The notes beneath the pieces were generated by a model. That model was given only the letters and a program-made list of their open reading frames with translations. It did not search any database and was not told the origin of the DNA. 64,000 bases of DNA from contig OZ255629.1 of assembly GCA_965276785.1 (NCBI GenBank), forward strand, positions 4,092,001 to 4,156,000. Direction: 5' to 3'. Positions within the stretch are counted from its first letter, which is position 1, and every line of letters starts with the position of its first letter. The DNA is from LMUY01 sp965276785. GTDB taxonomy: Bacteria; Pseudomonadota; Alphaproteobacteria; Acetobacterales; Acetobacteraceae. A program made the position numbers and the translations under genes. Of this stretch, positions 63,838 to 64,000 are shown in pieces.

Positions 63838-64000
63838 ATGCCGCGGCGCTTGATTGTCGCGCCGGCTGCTCGGGATGCGCTGGCCAGCGCCCGCACATGG
63901 CTTACGCAGCCTGGGTCCGGCCGGGGGGGTGTGACCGATGGCTTGCAACCGAGACGATTCCAATCGCCTCTTTTAAAGAATGCGACATTGTTCGTTACGT
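63838..64000 (+). CDS. ParE/RelE-type toxin, partial and possibly frameshifted
   Basis: From ATG 63838 the frame gives PRRLIVAPAARDALASARTWLTQPGSG, the opening helix-hairpin of ParE/RelE plasmid-stabilisation toxins. After a run of seven G (63921-63927) it changes to unlike sequence, while the next frame continues as DRWLATETIPIASFKECDIVRYV, a plausible toxin continuation. Either the gene has a 1-nt shift in the G-run or the base call is wrong. The window ends before the stop. Confidence 0.5.
   Translation, partial: MPRRLIVAPAARDALASARTWLTQPGSGRGGVTDGLQPRRFQSPLLKNATLFVT

Overview
The window is a GC-rich alphaproteobacterial chromosome segment, most likely from the Acetobacteraceae/Rhodospirillales. 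The inference rests on gene content: a folK-rpoZ-rsh-acpS order, a cox3-DUF983-surf1-thrC-M16 order, a class I lysyl-tRNA synthetase, a three-gene pnt transhydrogenase, an NAD-type isocitrate dehydrogenase, usg and a MucR regulator. No rRNA, tRNA, CRISPR array or complete transposon was found.

Layout. 1-3.4 kb: three tandem minus-strand genes for glycine-rich proteins with C-terminal Hint domains, the first cut by the window edge. 3.6-12 kb: minus-strand genes thrC, M16 peptidase and pmbA, joined by 4-nt overlaps, then (after a plus-strand lipoprotein gene) an M32 peptidase, surf1, DUF983 and cox3. 12-16.4 kb: folK, rpoZ, rsh, acpS and a methyltransferase, with a 23-bp tandem repeat between rsh and acpS. 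16.5-18.8 kb: a NYN-domain nuclease, a family 5 uracil-DNA glycosylase, and remnants of arsC and arsH around a small membrane protein. 18.8-27.6 kb: zwf, NAD-IDH, DUF2059, a chloroperoxidase-like hydrolase, a GlcG/HbpS-like protein, OpgC, Kup and RmuC. 27.6-30.3 kb: a less GC-rich islet with a DUF5131 three-Cys protein and its partner TcmP, followed by an IS4-type transposase remnant. 30.4-34.1 kb: an uncharacterised protein and pntA1-pntA2-pntB. 34.1-42 kb: surface-polysaccharide genes (two glycosyltransferases, a Wzx-like flippase, an acyltransferase) with glgX among them. 42-46.8 kb: MaoC, a shortened MprF-like protein overlapping the class I LysRS gene, and a VapBC pair. 46.9-54.8 kb: a DinG-like helicase, a TerB-like protein, cold-shock protein, groESL with a CIRCE operator, usg and mucR. 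55-64 kb: an AI-2E-family transporter, an esterase, an Fsr-like MFS transporter, DUF2237, MarC, an EAL protein, a second copy of the uncharacterised family, and a ParDE/RelBE-type pair at the edge.

Main points of interest. (1) Between rsh and acpS, four 23-bp units form a chain of 8-codon mini-ORFs. Each stop overlaps the next start by 4 nt, so stop-start coupling should survive any copy number. (2) The DUF5131-TcmP pair is an uncharacterised mobile two-gene system. (3) LysRS overlaps an MprF homologue whose synthase domain is cut short. (4) The VapC toxin has lost its first catalytic Asp. (5) An arsenic-resistance locus is decaying. (6) The Hint genes share an almost invariant Hint domain behind divergent Gly-rich heads.
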